Assembly: GCF_900411395.1 (NCBI RefSeq)
Contig: NZ_OXCQ01000001.1
Span: 1-64,000, forward strand
Source: Streptococcus sp. 596553
GTDB lineage: Bacteria > Bacillota > Bacilli > Lactobacillales > Streptococcaceae
Length of the DNA stretch: 64,000 bases
Reading direction: 5' to 3'
Both the position numbers and the translations under genes were made by a program. Positions 15,926 through 25,103 of this stretch are shown here, piece by piece; within the stretch, counting starts at the first letter, position 1, and every line of letters starts with the position of its first letter. A model generated the notes under the pieces. The model was not told where the DNA came from. It searched no databases and saw only the letters and a list, made by a program, of their open reading frames with translations.

Positions 15926-16172
15926 ACAATACCTACGTGAAAAGCTGGATGCCATGCGCCAGAATTTTGTTGAATCAACTCACCACGAACGAGCGGTGGG
16001 TGTGTTAGACCAAGCACACATGAGCAAAAAAATGCTTAAAATCAAGAAAAAATTAGTTGCTCTTGAAATGGAACGGTGCCAGAGAAAAATTGAGCACAAA
16101 GATTGTTCCAAGATTGACCAAAAAATCAAAGAGCAGAAGGAGATATTTGAATCCTGTTGTAAAAAAGATTAA
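15918..16172 (+). CDS. Small charged helical protein of unknown function
   Basis: This 84-aa, lysine-rich protein is predicted to be largely alpha-helical or coiled-coil (KKMLKIKKKLVALEMERCQR, KIDQKIKEQKEIFESC) and ends CCKKD. It overlaps mnmM by 8 bp and is followed 11 bp later by the antiporter gene, so it sits inside the same operon. I do not recognise a family. The position suggests co-expression with tRNA modification enzymes, but no function can be assigned. Confidence 0.7.
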   Translation: MDKQYLREKLDAMRQNFVESTHHERAVGVLDQAHMSKKMLKIKKKLVALEMERCQRKIEHKDCSKIDQKIKEQKEIFESCCKKD

Positions 16173-16183
16173 GGAGGACGTGC

Positions 16184-18238
16184 GTGGAATTACTGATTTA
16201 CCTAATCTTATTTTTACTGGTCTTGATTGTCTCGAGTACAACCAATAAGCTCCTGCCCTTTTTGCCTCTTCCTTTGGTGCAAATTCTTTTGGGAATTGTG
16301 ATTGGTCTCTTTTTACCCAATACCGACTTTCACCTTAATACAGAGTTGTTTTTGGCATTGGTTATTGGGCCCTTGCTTTTTCGAGAGTCGGAGGAAGCAG
16401 ATATTACGGCTATTTTAAAACACTGGCGAATCATTATTTACCTCATATTTCCAGTGATTTTTATCTCGACTCTGAGTTTGGGTGGCTTGGCCCATCTTCT
16501 TTGGTTCAGCCTCCCCTTAGCGGCTTGTTTGGCTGTTGGGGCAGCCCTTGGACCTACGGATTTGGTGGCCTTTGCCTCTCTTTCGGAGCGCTTTAGCTTT
16601 CCTAAGCGCGTGTCCAATGTCCTTAAGGGTGAAGGACTTTTGAATGATGCTTCTGGTTTGGTTGCCTTTCAGGTAGCTTTGACAGCTTGGACAACAGGAG
16701 CTTTTTCCCTTGGGCAAGCTAGTAGTTCGCTCATCTTTTCAATCCTAGGCGGTTTTTTGATTGGTTTTTTAACAGCCATGACCAACCGGTTCCTCCATAG
16801 CTTCTTGCTGAGTGTGCGCGCAGCGGATATTGCCAGCGAACTTTTATTAGAATTGAGTTTGCCTCTGGTGACCTTCTTTCTAGCAGAAGAGGTACACGTT
16901 TCAGGGATTATCGCCGTTGTGGTTGCTGGGATTTTAAAGGCAAGTCGCTTCAAGAAAATTACGCTCCTCGAAGCCCAAGTGGATACGGTGACTGAGACGG
17001 TCTGGCATACAGTGAATTTTATGCTCAACGGTTCTGTCTTTGTGATTTTAGGGATGGAGTTGGAAATGATAGCAGAGCCTATCTTGACCAATCCAATCTA
17101 TAATCCCTTACTTTTATTGCTATCTCTTATAGCCCTTACCTTTGTCCTCTTTGCCATTCGTTTTGTCATGATTTATGGCTATTATGCCTATAGGACTAGA
17201 CGTCTTAAGAAAAAACTGAATAAGTATATGAAGGACATGCTTCTCTTGACTTTCTCAGGTGTTAAGGGAACCGTGTCGATTGCGACGATTCTTTTGATAC
17301 CAAGTAATCTAGAGCAGGAGTATCCTCTCTTACTTTTCCTTGTCGCAGGTGTGACGCTTGTAAGCTTTTTAACAGGTCTCTTGGTTCTGCCTCATCTTTC
17401 TGATGAAGAGGAAGAAAGCAAGGACTATCTCATGCATATCGCCATTTTGAATGAAGTAACGCTAGAGTTGGAAAAAGAGTTGGAAGATACCAGAAATAAA
17501 CTTCCCCTCTATGCGGCTATTGACAATTACCATGGACGTATTGAAAATCTCATTTTAAGCCAAGAAAACCAGGATGATCAAGAAGACTGGGCTGCTTTGA
17601 AACTCTTGATTCTTAGTATTGAAAGTGATGGATTGGAACAGGCCTATGAAGAGGGGAACATTAGCAATCGTGCTTACCGAGTTTACCAACGTTATCTGAA
17701 AAATATAGAACGAGGCATCAATCGTAAATTTGCATCACGATTGACCTATTATTTCCTTGTTTCTTTGCGGATTTTACGTTTTCTCCTTCATGAAGTTTTT
17801 ACTCTCGGAAAGACCTTCCGTAGTTGGAAGGACAAGGAGCAAAGCCGTCTCCGTGCTCTTGATTATGACCAAATAGCAGAGCTCTATCTTGCTAATACAG
17901 AGATGATTATTGAAAGTTTGGAAAACCTGAAGGGAGTCTATAGACGCTCTTTGATTAGTTTTATGCAGGAGTCTCGTCTTCGTGAAACAGCTATTATCAG
18001 CAGTGGTGCCTTTGTCGAACGGGTTATCAATCGCGTCAAGCCCAACAATATCGATGAAATGCTGAGAGGATATTATCTGGAGCGTAAATTGATTTTCGAA
18101 TATGAAGAAAAACGATTGATTACGACCAAGTATGCCAAGAAGTTACGACAAAATGTCAATAACTTAGAGAACTATTCTCTGAAGGAAGCTGCCAATACCC
18201 TGCCTTATGATATGGTGGAATTGGTAAGAAGAAATTAG
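16184..18238 (+). CDS. CPA1-family Na+/H+ antiporter
   Basis: This 684-aa protein has a GTG start behind AAGGAGG. Its N-terminal 400 residues form about 12 transmembrane helices with the CPA1/NhaP signatures GPTDLVAFASL and KGEGLLNDASG, whose Asn-Asp pair carries ions. The C-terminal 280 residues are a hydrophilic, helical cytoplasmic domain (YAAIDNYHGRIENLI, ELYLANTEMIIESL). The likely role is Na+ (or K+) efflux in exchange for protons, supporting pH and salt homeostasis. It lies directly downstream of mnmLM and the 84-aa gene. A BOX element follows its stop codon. Confidence 0.9.
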   Translation: MELLIYLILFLLVLIVSSTTNKLLPFLPLPLVQILLGIVIGLFLPNTDFHLNTELFLALVIGPLLFRESEEADITAILKHWRIIIYLIFPVIFISTLSLGGLAHLLWFSLPLAACLAVGAALGPTDLVAFASLSERFSFPKRVSNVLKGEGLLNDASGLVAFQVALTAWTTGAFSLGQASSSLIFSILGGFLIGFLTAMTNRFLHSFLLSVRAADIASELLLELSLPLVTFFLAEEVHVSGIIAVVVAGILKASRFKKITLLEAQVDTVTETVWHTVNFMLNGSVFVILGMELEMIAEPILTNPIYNPLLLLLSLIALTFVLFAIRFVMIYGYYAYRTRRLKKKLNKYMKDMLLLTFSGVKGTVSIATILLIPSNLEQEYPLLLFLVAGVTLVSFLTGLLVLPHLSDEEEESKDYLMHIAILNEVTLELEKELEDTRNKLPLYAAIDNYHGRIENLILSQENQDDQEDWAALKLLILSIESDGLEQAYEEGNISNRAYRVYQRYLKNIERGINRKFASRLTYYFLVSLRILRFLLHEVFTLGKTFRSWKDKEQSRLRALDYDQIAELYLANTEMIIESLENLKGVYRRSLISFMQESRLRETAIISSGAFVERVINRVKPNNIDEMLRGYYLERKLIFEYEEKRLITTKYAKKLRQNVNNLENYSLKEAANTLPYDMVELVRRN

Positions 18239-18241
18239 TTA

Positions 18242-18391
18242 ATACTCTTCGAAAGTCTCTTCAAACCACGTCAGCGTCGCCTTGGATTATATATGTGACT
18301 GACTTCGTCAGTTTCATCTACAACCTCAAAGCAGGGCTTTGAGCAACCTGCGGCTAGCTTCCTAGTTTGCTCTTTGATTTTCGTTGAGTAT
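18242..18391 (-). repeat. BOX element (boxA-boxB-boxC, minus orientation)
   Basis: A 150-bp BOX repeat with one boxB. It starts ATACTCTTCGAAAGTCTC and ends GTTGAGTATA on the plus strand, with the CTGACTTCGTCAG palindrome near the middle. It fills the gap between the antiporter and the yihY-like gene and ends about 25 bp before the latter's start. Confidence 0.9.
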
Positions 18392-18416
18392 AAGATTATA
18401 AGTGAAGGAGTATGAC

Positions 18417-19277
18417 ATGAAAAAGTGGTGGAAAGAGCTGATAGACAAGCCTCTATTAAAAGCTTTTTTGCATTATTATCAAGCATCAGATAGTGAGTTG
18501 ACCAGTGTCGCAGTAGCCTACTATTGGTTGATTTCGATTTTTCCCCTGCTTTTGGTGGTGGTCAATATCCTCCCCTATTTTCAGATTCCTGTGGGAGAAT
18601 TTCTGGGATTTGTGAAAGACGTCCTGCCCCCAAGCCTCTATGAAGGTGTGGAAAAAATAGCCAGAGAAGTCTTGACCCAACCTTCAACAGGTTTGTTGAG
18701 TTTTTCTGTTTTATCGGCGTTATGGAGTTTTTCAAAATCTATGAATTTCTTGCAAAAAGCTTTTAACAAGGCTTATGGCGTCGAAAAGAGTCGTGGGCTT
18801 ATTTCCCATCAGATGGTGAGTCTCCTAGTCAGTTTTGGCTTGCAGCTCCTCTTTGCGTTTGCCTTGTTTTTGAGCTTATTTGGGCAGATGATTTTGGATT
18901 TACTTGCTCATTATTGGACAAAAGATGGTATTATCTATCAGGCTTTACAAGGTTTGGCAGGTCCTCTGACTTACGCCCTCCTCTTTGCTATCTTGGTCAT
19001 GCTTTATTATTTTCTTCCCAATCTATCTAACAGGAAAATTAGCTATACCCTACCAGGCAGTGCCTTTGTTCTCTTAGTGATTTTAGTTCTACTAACTCTG
19101 TTCTCTAGTTATCTCAATTACTATGTCCATCATTTAGTGGACGTCCGAATTTTAGGTTCCGTTCTTCTTGTTGTTATGATGTTTTGGTTTATCTTGATTG
19201 CTAAAATTGTTATCCTAGGAGCGGTGATCAATGCCAGTGTTCAGAGTTTGAAAGATCCGAGCTTTAGAAAAGATTAA
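18417..19277 (+). CDS. YihY/BrkB-family inner membrane protein
   Basis: This 286-aa membrane protein has six predicted helices and the family signatures SVAVAYYWLISIFPLLLV near the N-terminus and GSVLLVVMMFWFILIAKIVI near the C-terminus. The family was once called RNase BN by mistake, and its biochemical role remains unclear. ATG 18417 is chosen because the in-frame GTG at 18402 carries the ribosome-binding site GAAGGAG itself. A BOX element lies just upstream, and a strong bidirectional terminator is downstream. Confidence 0.85.
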   Translation: MKKWWKELIDKPLLKAFLHYYQASDSELTSVAVAYYWLISIFPLLLVVVNILPYFQIPVGEFLGFVKDVLPPSLYEGVEKIAREVLTQPSTGLLSFSVLSALWSFSKSMNFLQKAFNKAYGVEKSRGLISHQMVSLLVSFGLQLLFAFALFLSLFGQMILDLLAHYWTKDGIIYQALQGLAGPLTYALLFAILVMLYYFLPNLSNRKISYTLPGSAFVLLVILVLLTLFSSYLNYYVHHLVDVRILGSVLLVVMMFWFILIAKIVILGAVINASVQSLKDPSFRKD

Positions 19278-19290
19278 CTATTTATCTATT

Positions 19291-19348
19291 ACAAAAGCGC
19301 ATAGTATCAAGGTTTTATAAAGCCTTGATACTATGCGCTTTTGTGCTT
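19291..19348. terminator. Perfect 22-bp inverted-repeat terminator
   Basis: ACAAAAGCGCATAGTATCAA (19291-19310, plus GG) pairs perfectly with 19323-19344 around a 10-nt loop. It can terminate from either direction. It shares the core CGCATAGTATCAAG with 1590-1637. Confidence 0.85.
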
Positions 19349-19449
19349 TGACAGTTTTTTGTATAGTTTTTGTCCAAGATTTCTAAATCATCTGATTAAA
19401 TTCCTATTTTTCCCTATCATTGTCCCTGTTTTTTCGAAAATGGAAGGAG

Positions 19450-19478
19450 TATAATAAACCTATCAATAAAATGATAGG
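19450..19478 (+). promoter_or_regulatory. ccdA promoter -10 with overlapping dyad
   Basis: -10 TATAAT (19450-19455) is followed by the inverted repeat CCTATCA (19459-19465) / TGATAGG (19472-19478) around the predicted start site. The right arm merges with the AGGAGG ribosome-binding site. It could be a repressor operator or, if transcription starts early enough, an RNA stem covering the ribosome-binding site. No good -35 is seen. Confidence 0.4.
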
Positions 19479-19487
19479 AGGAACTTT

Positions 19488-20198
19488 ATGGGTCATATTT
19501 TCTTTTTTCTAAGTGTCTTTTTGGCAGGGATTCTATCCTTCTTTTCTCCTTGTATCTTACCCTTGTTACCAGTTTATGCAGGGGTGTTACTAGATGATAA
19601 GGATGGTGCTCAGGCTTCTAGCAACAAATTTTCAATCTCAGTTACTAGTTTATTGCGAACGCTGGCCTTTATAGCGGGGATTTCCTTTATCTTTATTTTG
19701 TTGGGCTATGGAGCTGGTTTTTTAGGCGATTTGCTTTATGCTTCTTGGTTCCAATATGTGACGGGTGCGGTTATCATTCTCTTAGGCTTGCACCAGATGG
19801 AGATTCTACACTTTAAGGGGCTTTATAAGGAAAAGAGGTTACAACTGCAAAGACAGGGGCAACATGGTAAGGGCTATAGTCAGGCATTTTTATTGGGTTT
19901 GACCTTTAGTTTTGCTTGGACGCCTTGTGTAGGGCCGGTTCTTGGCTCTGTTTTAGCCTTGGCGGCTTCAGGTGGTTCAGGAGCTTGGCAGGGAGCGGGT
20001 CTCATGTTGGTGTACACGTTGGGTTTGGCGCTACCATTCTTGCTTCTAGTTCTAGCCTCTAGTTATGTTTTGAAACATTTCCGAAAACTTCATCCCTATC
20101 TCGGAATCCTCAAAAAAGTGGGTGGTTTTCTCATTATTGTGATGGGACTCTTGGTTCTATTTGGAAATGCTTCAATTTTAAGTCAATTATTTGAATAA
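19488..20198 (+). CDS. ccdA: CcdA-family thiol-disulfide electron transporter
   Basis: This 236-aa protein has six transmembrane helices. It carries the two CcdA/DsbD-beta cysteine motifs, FFSPCILPLLPVY near the N-terminus and FAWTPCVGPVLGS in the middle. It shuttles reducing equivalents from cytoplasmic thioredoxin to extracytoplasmic thioredoxin-fold proteins. In pneumococcus the equivalent (CcdA2) works with Etrx2 and MsrAB2, whose genes follow here in the same order. AGGAGG precedes the ATG. Confidence 0.9.
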   Translation: MGHIFFFLSVFLAGILSFFSPCILPLLPVYAGVLLDDKDGAQASSNKFSISVTSLLRTLAFIAGISFIFILLGYGAGFLGDLLYASWFQYVTGAVIILLGLHQMEILHFKGLYKEKRLQLQRQGQHGKGYSQAFLLGLTFSFAWTPCVGPVLGSVLALAASGGSGAWQGAGLMLVYTLGLALPFLLLVLASSYVLKHFRKLHPYLGILKKVGGFLIIVMGLLVLFGNASILSQLFE

Positions 20199-20217
20199 AA
20201 TGGAAAGGAATATCAGT

Positions 20218-20784
20218 ATGAAAAAATGGCAAACATGTGTTCTTGGAGCAGGTTCGCTCCTTTGTTTGACGGCTTGTTCAGGCAAGTCCATGACCAGTGA
20301 ACACCAAATGAAAGATGAGATGAAGATGGAGCAGACAGCTAGTAAAACAAGCACGGCTAAAGGGAAAGAAGTGGCTGATTTTGAGCTAACTGGAGTAGAT
20401 GGCAAGACCTACCGCTTGTCTGATTACAAGGGAAAGAAAGTCTATCTCAAATTCTGGGCGTCTTGGTGCTCCATCTGTCTGGCTAGTCTTCCAGACACGG
20501 ATGAAATCGCTAAGGATGCTGGTGATGATTATGTGGTCTTGACAGTAGTATCACCAGGACATAAGGGAGAGCAATCTGAAACGGACTTTAAGAACTGGTA
20601 TAAGGGATTGGATTATAAAAATTTCCCAGTCCTAGTTGACCCATCAGGCAAACTTTTGGAAACTTATGGCGTTCGTTCCTACCCAACTCAAGCCTTTATA
20701 GATGGTGAAGGAAAATTGGTCAAAACCCAACCAGGTTTTATGGAAAAAGATGCGATTTTGCAAACTTTGAAGGAATTAGCCTAG
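20218..20784 (+). CDS. etrx2: Extracellular thioredoxin-fold lipoprotein (Etrx2-like)
   Basis: This 188-aa lipoprotein has a type II signal peptide with lipobox LTAC (lipidated Cys20). A short linker leads to a TlpA/ResA-like thioredoxin domain with active site WCSIC (Cys84, Cys87) and a cis-proline region SYPTQAF. It reduces surface MsrAB using electrons from CcdA. ATG 20218 is chosen over 20191 because only this start gives a proper lipoprotein signal. It sits between ccdA and msrAB in one operon. Confidence 0.9.
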   Translation: MKKWQTCVLGAGSLLCLTACSGKSMTSEHQMKDEMKMEQTASKTSTAKGKEVADFELTGVDGKTYRLSDYKGKKVYLKFWASWCSICLASLPDTDEIAKDAGDDYVVLTVVSPGHKGEQSETDFKNWYKGLDYKNFPVLVDPSGKLLETYGVRSYPTQAFIDGEGKLVKTQPGFMEKDAILQTLKELA

Positions 20785-20794
20785 GAGGTGTCCT

Positions 20795-21907
20795 ATGAAT
20801 GATAAGCTAAAAATCATCTTGTTGCTAGGAGTATTTTTCCTAGCCATAACCGGTTTCTATTTTCTATTGATGCGAAATGCAGGGCAGACAGATGCCTCGC
20901 AAATTGAGAAAGCGGCAGTCAGCCAAGGAGGAAAAACAGTGAAAAAAACAGAAATTAGTAAAGACGCAGACTTGCACGAAATTTATCTAGCTGGAGGTTG
21001 TTTCTGGGGAGTGGAGGAATACTTCTCCCGCGTTCCCGGAGTGACAGATGCCGTATCAGGCTATGCAAATGGTAGAGGGGAAACAACCAAGTACGAATTG
21101 ATCAACCAAACAGGACATGCGGAAACCGTCCATGTTACCTATGATGCCAATCAAATTTCCCTCAAGGAAATCTTGCTTCATTACTTCCGCATTATCAATC
21201 CAACCAGCAAAAATAAACAAGGAAATGACGTAGGGACCCAGTACCGTACCGGTGTTTATTACACAGATGACAAGGATTTGGAGGTAATCAACCAAGTCTT
21301 TGATGAGGTGGCTAAGAAATACGATCAACCTCTAGCAGTTGAAAAGGAGGTCTTGCAGAATTTCGTGGTGGCTGAGGATTACCACCAAGACTATCTCAAG
21401 AAAAATCCAAATGGCTACTGCCACATCAATGTCAATCAGGCTGCCTACCCTGTCATCGATGCCAGCAAATACCCAAAACCAAGTGATGATGAATTGAAAA
21501 AGACCTTGTCACCTGAGGAGTATGCAGTTACCCAGAAAAATCAAACAGAACGGGCTTTCTCAAACCGTTACTGGGATAAATTTGAATCTGGTATCTATGT
21601 GGATGTAGCAACTGGCGAACCCCTCTTTTCATCAAAGGACAAGTTTGAGTCTGGTTGCGGTTGGCCTAGTTTTACCCAACCCATCAGTCCAGATGTTGCT
21701 ACCTACAAGGAAGATAAGTCCTACAATATGACGCGTATGGAAGTGCGGAGCCGAGTTGGAGATTCTCACCTTGGCCATGTCTTTACGGATGGGCCACAGG
21801 ACAAGGGCGGCTTGCGCTACTGTATCAATAGTCTTTCCATCCGCTTTATTCCTAAAGATCAAATGGAAGAAAAAGGCTATGCTTATTTACTAGATTATGT
21901 CGATTAA
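20795..21907 (+). CDS. msrAB: Surface methionine sulfoxide reductase MsrAB
   Basis: This 370-aa fusion has an N-terminal membrane anchor ([19 protein letters not shown]). The MsrA domain has catalytic Cys69 in GGCFWG, and the MsrB domain has [10 protein letters not shown] and catalytic Cys343 in RYCIN. It reduces both S- and R-methionine sulfoxide in extracytoplasmic proteins and is recycled by the thioredoxin lipoprotein encoded just upstream. GGAGG is 8 nt before the start. The pneumococcal homologue contributes to oxidative-stress resistance and virulence. Confidence 0.93.
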   Translation: MNDKLKIILLLGVFFLAITGFYFLLMRNAGQTDASQIEKAAVSQGGKTVKKTEISKDADLHEIYLAGGCFWGVEEYFSRVPGVTDAVSGYANGRGETTKYELINQTGHAETVHVTYDANQISLKEILLHYFRIINPTSKNKQGNDVGTQYRTGVYYTDDKDLEVINQVFDEVAKKYDQPLAVEKEVLQNFVVAEDYHQDYLKKNPNGYCHINVNQAAYPVIDASKYPKPSDDELKKTLSPEEYAVTQKNQTERAFSNRYWDKFESGIYVDVATGEPLFSSKDKFESGCGWPSFTQPISPDVATYKEDKSYNMTRMEVRSRVGDSHLGHVFTDGPQDKGGLRYCINSLSIRFIPKDQMEEKGYAYLLDYVD

Positions 21908-21939
21908 GAAGGCTTTCCTAAGCAGTTAGAGGAGAATTT

Positions 21940-21948
21940 TGCTATACT
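21940..21948 (+). promoter_or_regulatory. Extended -10 promoter of the two-component operon
   Basis: TTGCTATACT with TATACT at 21943-21948, about 30 bp before the response-regulator ATG. There is no clear -35. Confidence 0.55.
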
Positions 21949-21977
21949 GATACTAGTAAGTGACAAAGGAGAGAAGC

Positions 21978-22715
21978 ATGACCTACACAATCTTAATCGT
22001 AGAAGATGAATATCTGGTAAGACAAGGCTTGACCAAGCTGGTTAATGTAGCAGCCTACGATATGGAAATCATCGGTCAGGCTGAAAATGGAAGGCAGGCT
22101 TGGGAATTGATTCAAAAGCAGGTGCCAGACATTGTTTTAACCGATATCAATATGCCTCAGCTGAATGGCATCCAGTTGGCCAGTCTGGTTCGAGAAACCT
22201 ATCCTCAGGTGCATCTAGTTTTTTTAACAGGCTACGATGATTTTGATTATGCCTTGTCTGCTGTCAAACTAGGCGTGGACGACTACCTGCTCAAGCCCTT
22301 TTCTCGTCAGGATATTGAGGAAATGTTGGGGAAAATCAAGCAAAAGTTGGGTAAAGAAGAAAAGGAAGAGCAGTTACAAGATTTATTGACTGATAAGTTT
22401 GAGGGAAATATGGCTCAGAAAATCCAGTCCCATCTGGCTGATAGCCAGTTTAGTTTAAAGTCTTTGGCCAGTGACTTGGGCTTTAGTCCGACTTATCTGA
22501 GTTCCTTGATTAAGAAAGAGTTGGGACTACCTTTTCAGGATTATCTGGTGAGAGAACGTGTCAAACAAGCCAAGCTTTTGCTTCTGACCACAGATTTAAA
22601 GATTTATGAGATTGCAGAAAAGGTTGGTTTTGAAGATATGAACTATTTTACCCAACGCTTTAAGCAGATTGCAGGTGTGACACCTCGTCAGTTTAAGAAG
22701 GGGGAAGGTCGATGA
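21978..22715 (+). CDS. Response regulator, YesN/AraC type (TCS09 RR)
   Basis: This 245-aa protein has an N-terminal receiver domain (ILIVEDEYLVRQG, phospho-acceptor Asp56 in VLTDINMP, and the DDYLLKPF lysine). Its C-terminal AraC-type double helix-turn-helix includes SLASDLGFSPTYLSSLIKKE and EIAEKVGFEDMNYFTQRFKQ. By position and family it matches the pneumococcal TCS09 regulator, also called ZmpR, encoded near zmpB. ATG 21978 follows AAAGGAGAG; the longer frame from 21960 has no ribosome-binding site. Its stop overlaps the kinase start (ATGA). Confidence 0.9.
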   Translation: MTYTILIVEDEYLVRQGLTKLVNVAAYDMEIIGQAENGRQAWELIQKQVPDIVLTDINMPQLNGIQLASLVRETYPQVHLVFLTGYDDFDYALSAVKLGVDDYLLKPFSRQDIEEMLGKIKQKLGKEEKEEQLQDLLTDKFEGNMAQKIQSHLADSQFSLKSLASDLGFSPTYLSSLIKKELGLPFQDYLVRERVKQAKLLLLTTDLKIYEIAEKVGFEDMNYFTQRFKQIAGVTPRQFKKGEGR

Positions 22716-24403
22716 AGCGTTCTTCTCTCCTAGTCAGAATGGTTATTTCCATCTTTCTGGTCTTTCTCGTTCTCCTAGCTCTGGCTGGGACTTTCTATTA
22801 TCAATCTAGTTCATCAGCCATTGAAGCTACCATTGAGGGCAATAGCCAGACGACTATCAGCCAAACTAGCCACTTTATCCAGTCTTATATCAAAAAATTA
22901 GAAACCACCTCGACTAGTTTGACCCAGCAGACGGATGTCCTAGCCTATGCTGAGAATCCCAGTCAAGACAAGGTCAAGGGAATTCGAAATCTGTTTTTGA
23001 CCATCTTAAAGGCAGACCGGGACTTGAAAACTGTTGTGCTGGTGACCAAATCCGGTCAGGTCATTTCTACAGATGACAGTTTACAGATGAAAACTTCCTC
23101 TGATATGATGGCTGAGGATTGGTACCAAAAGGCCATTCATCAGGGAGCCATGCCCGTTTTGACTCCAGCTCGTAAATCAGATAGTCAGTGGGTCATTTCT
23201 GTCACTCAAGAACTTGTTGATGCAAAGGGAGCCAATCTGGGCGTGCTTCGTTTGGATATTTCCTACGAAACTCTGGAAGCCTATCTCAACCAACTTCAGT
23301 TGGGGCAGCAGGGATTTGCCTTTATTATCAATGAAAAACATGAATTTGTTTACCATCCTCAACATACAGTTTATAGCTCAGCTAGCGAAATGGAGGCCAT
23401 GAAACCTTACATCGAGACGGGTCAGGGCTATACTCCTGGCCACAAATCCTACGTCAGTCAGGAACAGATTGCAGGAACAGATTGGACGGTCCTTGGCGTG
23501 TCTTCGCTGGAGAAGTTAGACCAGGTTCGGAGTCAGCTCTTGTGGACCTTGCTTGGGGCTAGTGTCACATCTCTTCTTGCTTGTCTCTGCTTGGTGTGGT
23601 TCAGTCTCAAGCGCTGGATTGCTCCTTTGAAGGATTTGAGAGATACCATGCTGGAGATTGCCTCTGGTGCTCAGAATCTTCGTGCCAAGGAAACTGGTGC
23701 CCATGAACTGAGAGAAGTGACTCGCCAATTTAATACCATGTTGGATCAGATTGATCAGCTGATGGCAGATGTGCGCAGGCAGGAAGAAACGACCCGTCAG
23801 TACCAACTTCAAGCACTGTCCAGCCAGATTAACCCACATTTCCTCTATAACACCTTGGACACCATCATCTGGATGGCTGAATTTCAAGATAGTCAGCGAG
23901 TGGTGCAGGTGACCAAGTCTTTGGCGACCTATTTTCGCTTGGCACTCAATCAAGGCAAGGACTTGATTTGCCTGTCTGATGAAATCAATCATGTCCGCCA
24001 GTATCTCTTTATCCAGAAACAACGCTATGGAGATAAGCTGGAATACGAAATTACTGAAAATCCTGCCTTTGATCATCTAGTCTTGCCCAAGCTGGTTTTG
24101 CAACCTCTGGTGGAAAATGCTCTTTACCATGGCATCAAGGAGAAGGAAGGTCAGGGACATATTAAAGTCTCTGTCCAGAAACAGGATTCAGGGTTGGTTA
24201 TCCGTATTGAGGATGATGGCGTTGGTTTCCAAGCTGCTGGTGATAGTAGTCAAAGTCAACTCAATCGTGGAGGAGTTGGTCTGCAAAATGTTGATCAGCG
24301 ACTCAAACTTCATTTTGGAGACAATTACCAGATGAAGATTGATTCTAGGCCCCAAAAAGGGACGACAGTTAAAATATACATAAATGGAATAGAAACTAGC
24401 TAA
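22712..24403 (+). CDS. Sensor histidine kinase, YesM type (TCS09 HK)
   Basis: This 563-aa kinase has two transmembrane segments (about residues 10-30 and 275-298) enclosing an extracellular Cache-like sensor domain, then a HAMP linker. The His_kinase domain has phospho-acceptor His376 in SQINPHFLYNTLD, and the HATPase has VENALYHGIKEKEG and IRIEDDGVGF. YesM-type kinases often sense sugars or surface signals. It pairs with the upstream response regulator by a 4-bp overlap, and the pair matches pneumococcal TCS09 (ZmpS). A terminator overlaps the stop codon. Confidence 0.9.
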   Translation: MKRSSLLVRMVISIFLVFLVLLALAGTFYYQSSSSAIEATIEGNSQTTISQTSHFIQSYIKKLETTSTSLTQQTDVLAYAENPSQDKVKGIRNLFLTILKADRDLKTVVLVTKSGQVISTDDSLQMKTSSDMMAEDWYQKAIHQGAMPVLTPARKSDSQWVISVTQELVDAKGANLGVLRLDISYETLEAYLNQLQLGQQGFAFIINEKHEFVYHPQHTVYSSASEMEAMKPYIETGQGYTPGHKSYVSQEQIAGTDWTVLGVSSLEKLDQVRSQLLWTLLGASVTSLLACLCLVWFSLKRWIAPLKDLRDTMLEIASGAQNLRAKETGAHELREVTRQFNTMLDQIDQLMADVRRQEETTRQYQLQALSSQINPHFLYNTLDTIIWMAEFQDSQRVVQVTKSLATYFRLALNQGKDLICLSDEINHVRQYLFIQKQRYGDKLEYEITENPAFDHLVLPKLVLQPLVENALYHGIKEKEGQGHIKVSVQKQDSGLVIRIEDDGVGFQAAGDSSQSQLNRGGVGLQNVDQRLKLHFGDNYQMKIDSRPQKGTTVKIYINGIETS

Positions 24404-24428
24404 CTCCCAGTCAATTCTGGGAGTTTTA
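24403..24428 (+). terminator. Terminator of the two-component operon
   Basis: The stem ACTCCCAG / CTGGGAGT with a 6-nt loop is followed by TTTTA. Confidence 0.8.
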
Positions 24429-24462
24429 TGCGTAATTGGGCAAGCTTTCTAGGTTGTCTATC

Positions 24463-24491
24463 TTGCTAAAAACAAGAAAAAACGGTATGAT
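24463..24491 (+). promoter_or_regulatory. Promoter of the UPF0340 gene (and possibly zmpB)
   Basis: -35 TTGCTA (24463-24468), 17 bp, -10 TATGAT (24486-24491). Confidence 0.65.
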
Positions 24492-24518
24492 AGAAGGGTG
24501 ACAAAAGAGGTGACAGAG

Positions 24519-25082
24519 ATGAACGAGACACAGATTCAAAGAGAAACACGTCAGATAGTAGAAGATGTTTTAGAAAAGACCAATTTGAAGCAGGGGGCCC
24601 TTTTTGTTTTAGGTCTATCTTCTAGTGAGGTGATAGGTGGTCAGATTGGGAAAGAATCCAGTCAAAAGATTGGTGAGCTGATAGTGGAGACTGTCTTGGG
24701 TATTCTAGGTAGTAGAGGTATCCATTTAGCCGTTCAAGGCTGTGAGCATGTCAATCGTGCCCTCGTTGTTGAACGTCAGGTGGCAGAGCAGTTTGGTCTG
24801 GAAATTGTCAATGTCCTTCCTACACTTCATGCAGGAGGTTCGGGGCAGTTAGCAGCCTTCAAGTTTATGCAGGATCCAGTTGAGGTTGAATTTATCAAGG
24901 CTCATGCTGGATTGGATATCGGAGACACTGCAATTGGCATGCATGTTAAGCATGTTCAGGTTCCGATTCGCCCTCTTTTGAGAGAGATTGGCCATGCCCA
25001 CGTAACGGCTCTTGCTAGCCGTCCAAAATTAATTGGAGGTGCGCGTGCGCACTATCCGCAAGACTCTATTAGAAAGTCGTGA
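24519..25082 (+). CDS. UPF0340 / TIGR01440 (YwlG-like) protein
   Basis: This 187-aa protein belongs to the UPF0340 family, with [20 protein letters not shown] near the N-terminus, [11 protein letters not shown] and [13 protein letters not shown] in the middle, and [10 protein letters not shown] near the C-terminus. The function of this widely conserved Firmicutes family is not established. ATG 24519 is preceded by GAGGTG, whereas the longer frame from 24498 has none. It ends 21 bp before the zmpB start without a terminator, so the two genes may be co-transcribed. Confidence 0.85.
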   Translation: MNETQIQRETRQIVEDVLEKTNLKQGALFVLGLSSSEVIGGQIGKESSQKIGELIVETVLGILGSRGIHLAVQGCEHVNRALVVERQVAEQFGLEIVNVLPTLHAGGSGQLAAFKFMQDPVEVEFIKAHAGLDIGDTAIGMHVKHVQVPIRPLLREIGHAHVTALASRPKLIGGARAHYPQDSIRKS

Positions 25083-25103
25083 GAATGAATAAAGGAGATG
25101 AAA

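Noticed and set aside
25098..25103. ATG at 25098 as the zmpB start
   Set aside because: It directly abuts AAAGGAG, leaving no spacing; GTG 25104 has a 6-nt spacing and gives the family-typical N-terminus.
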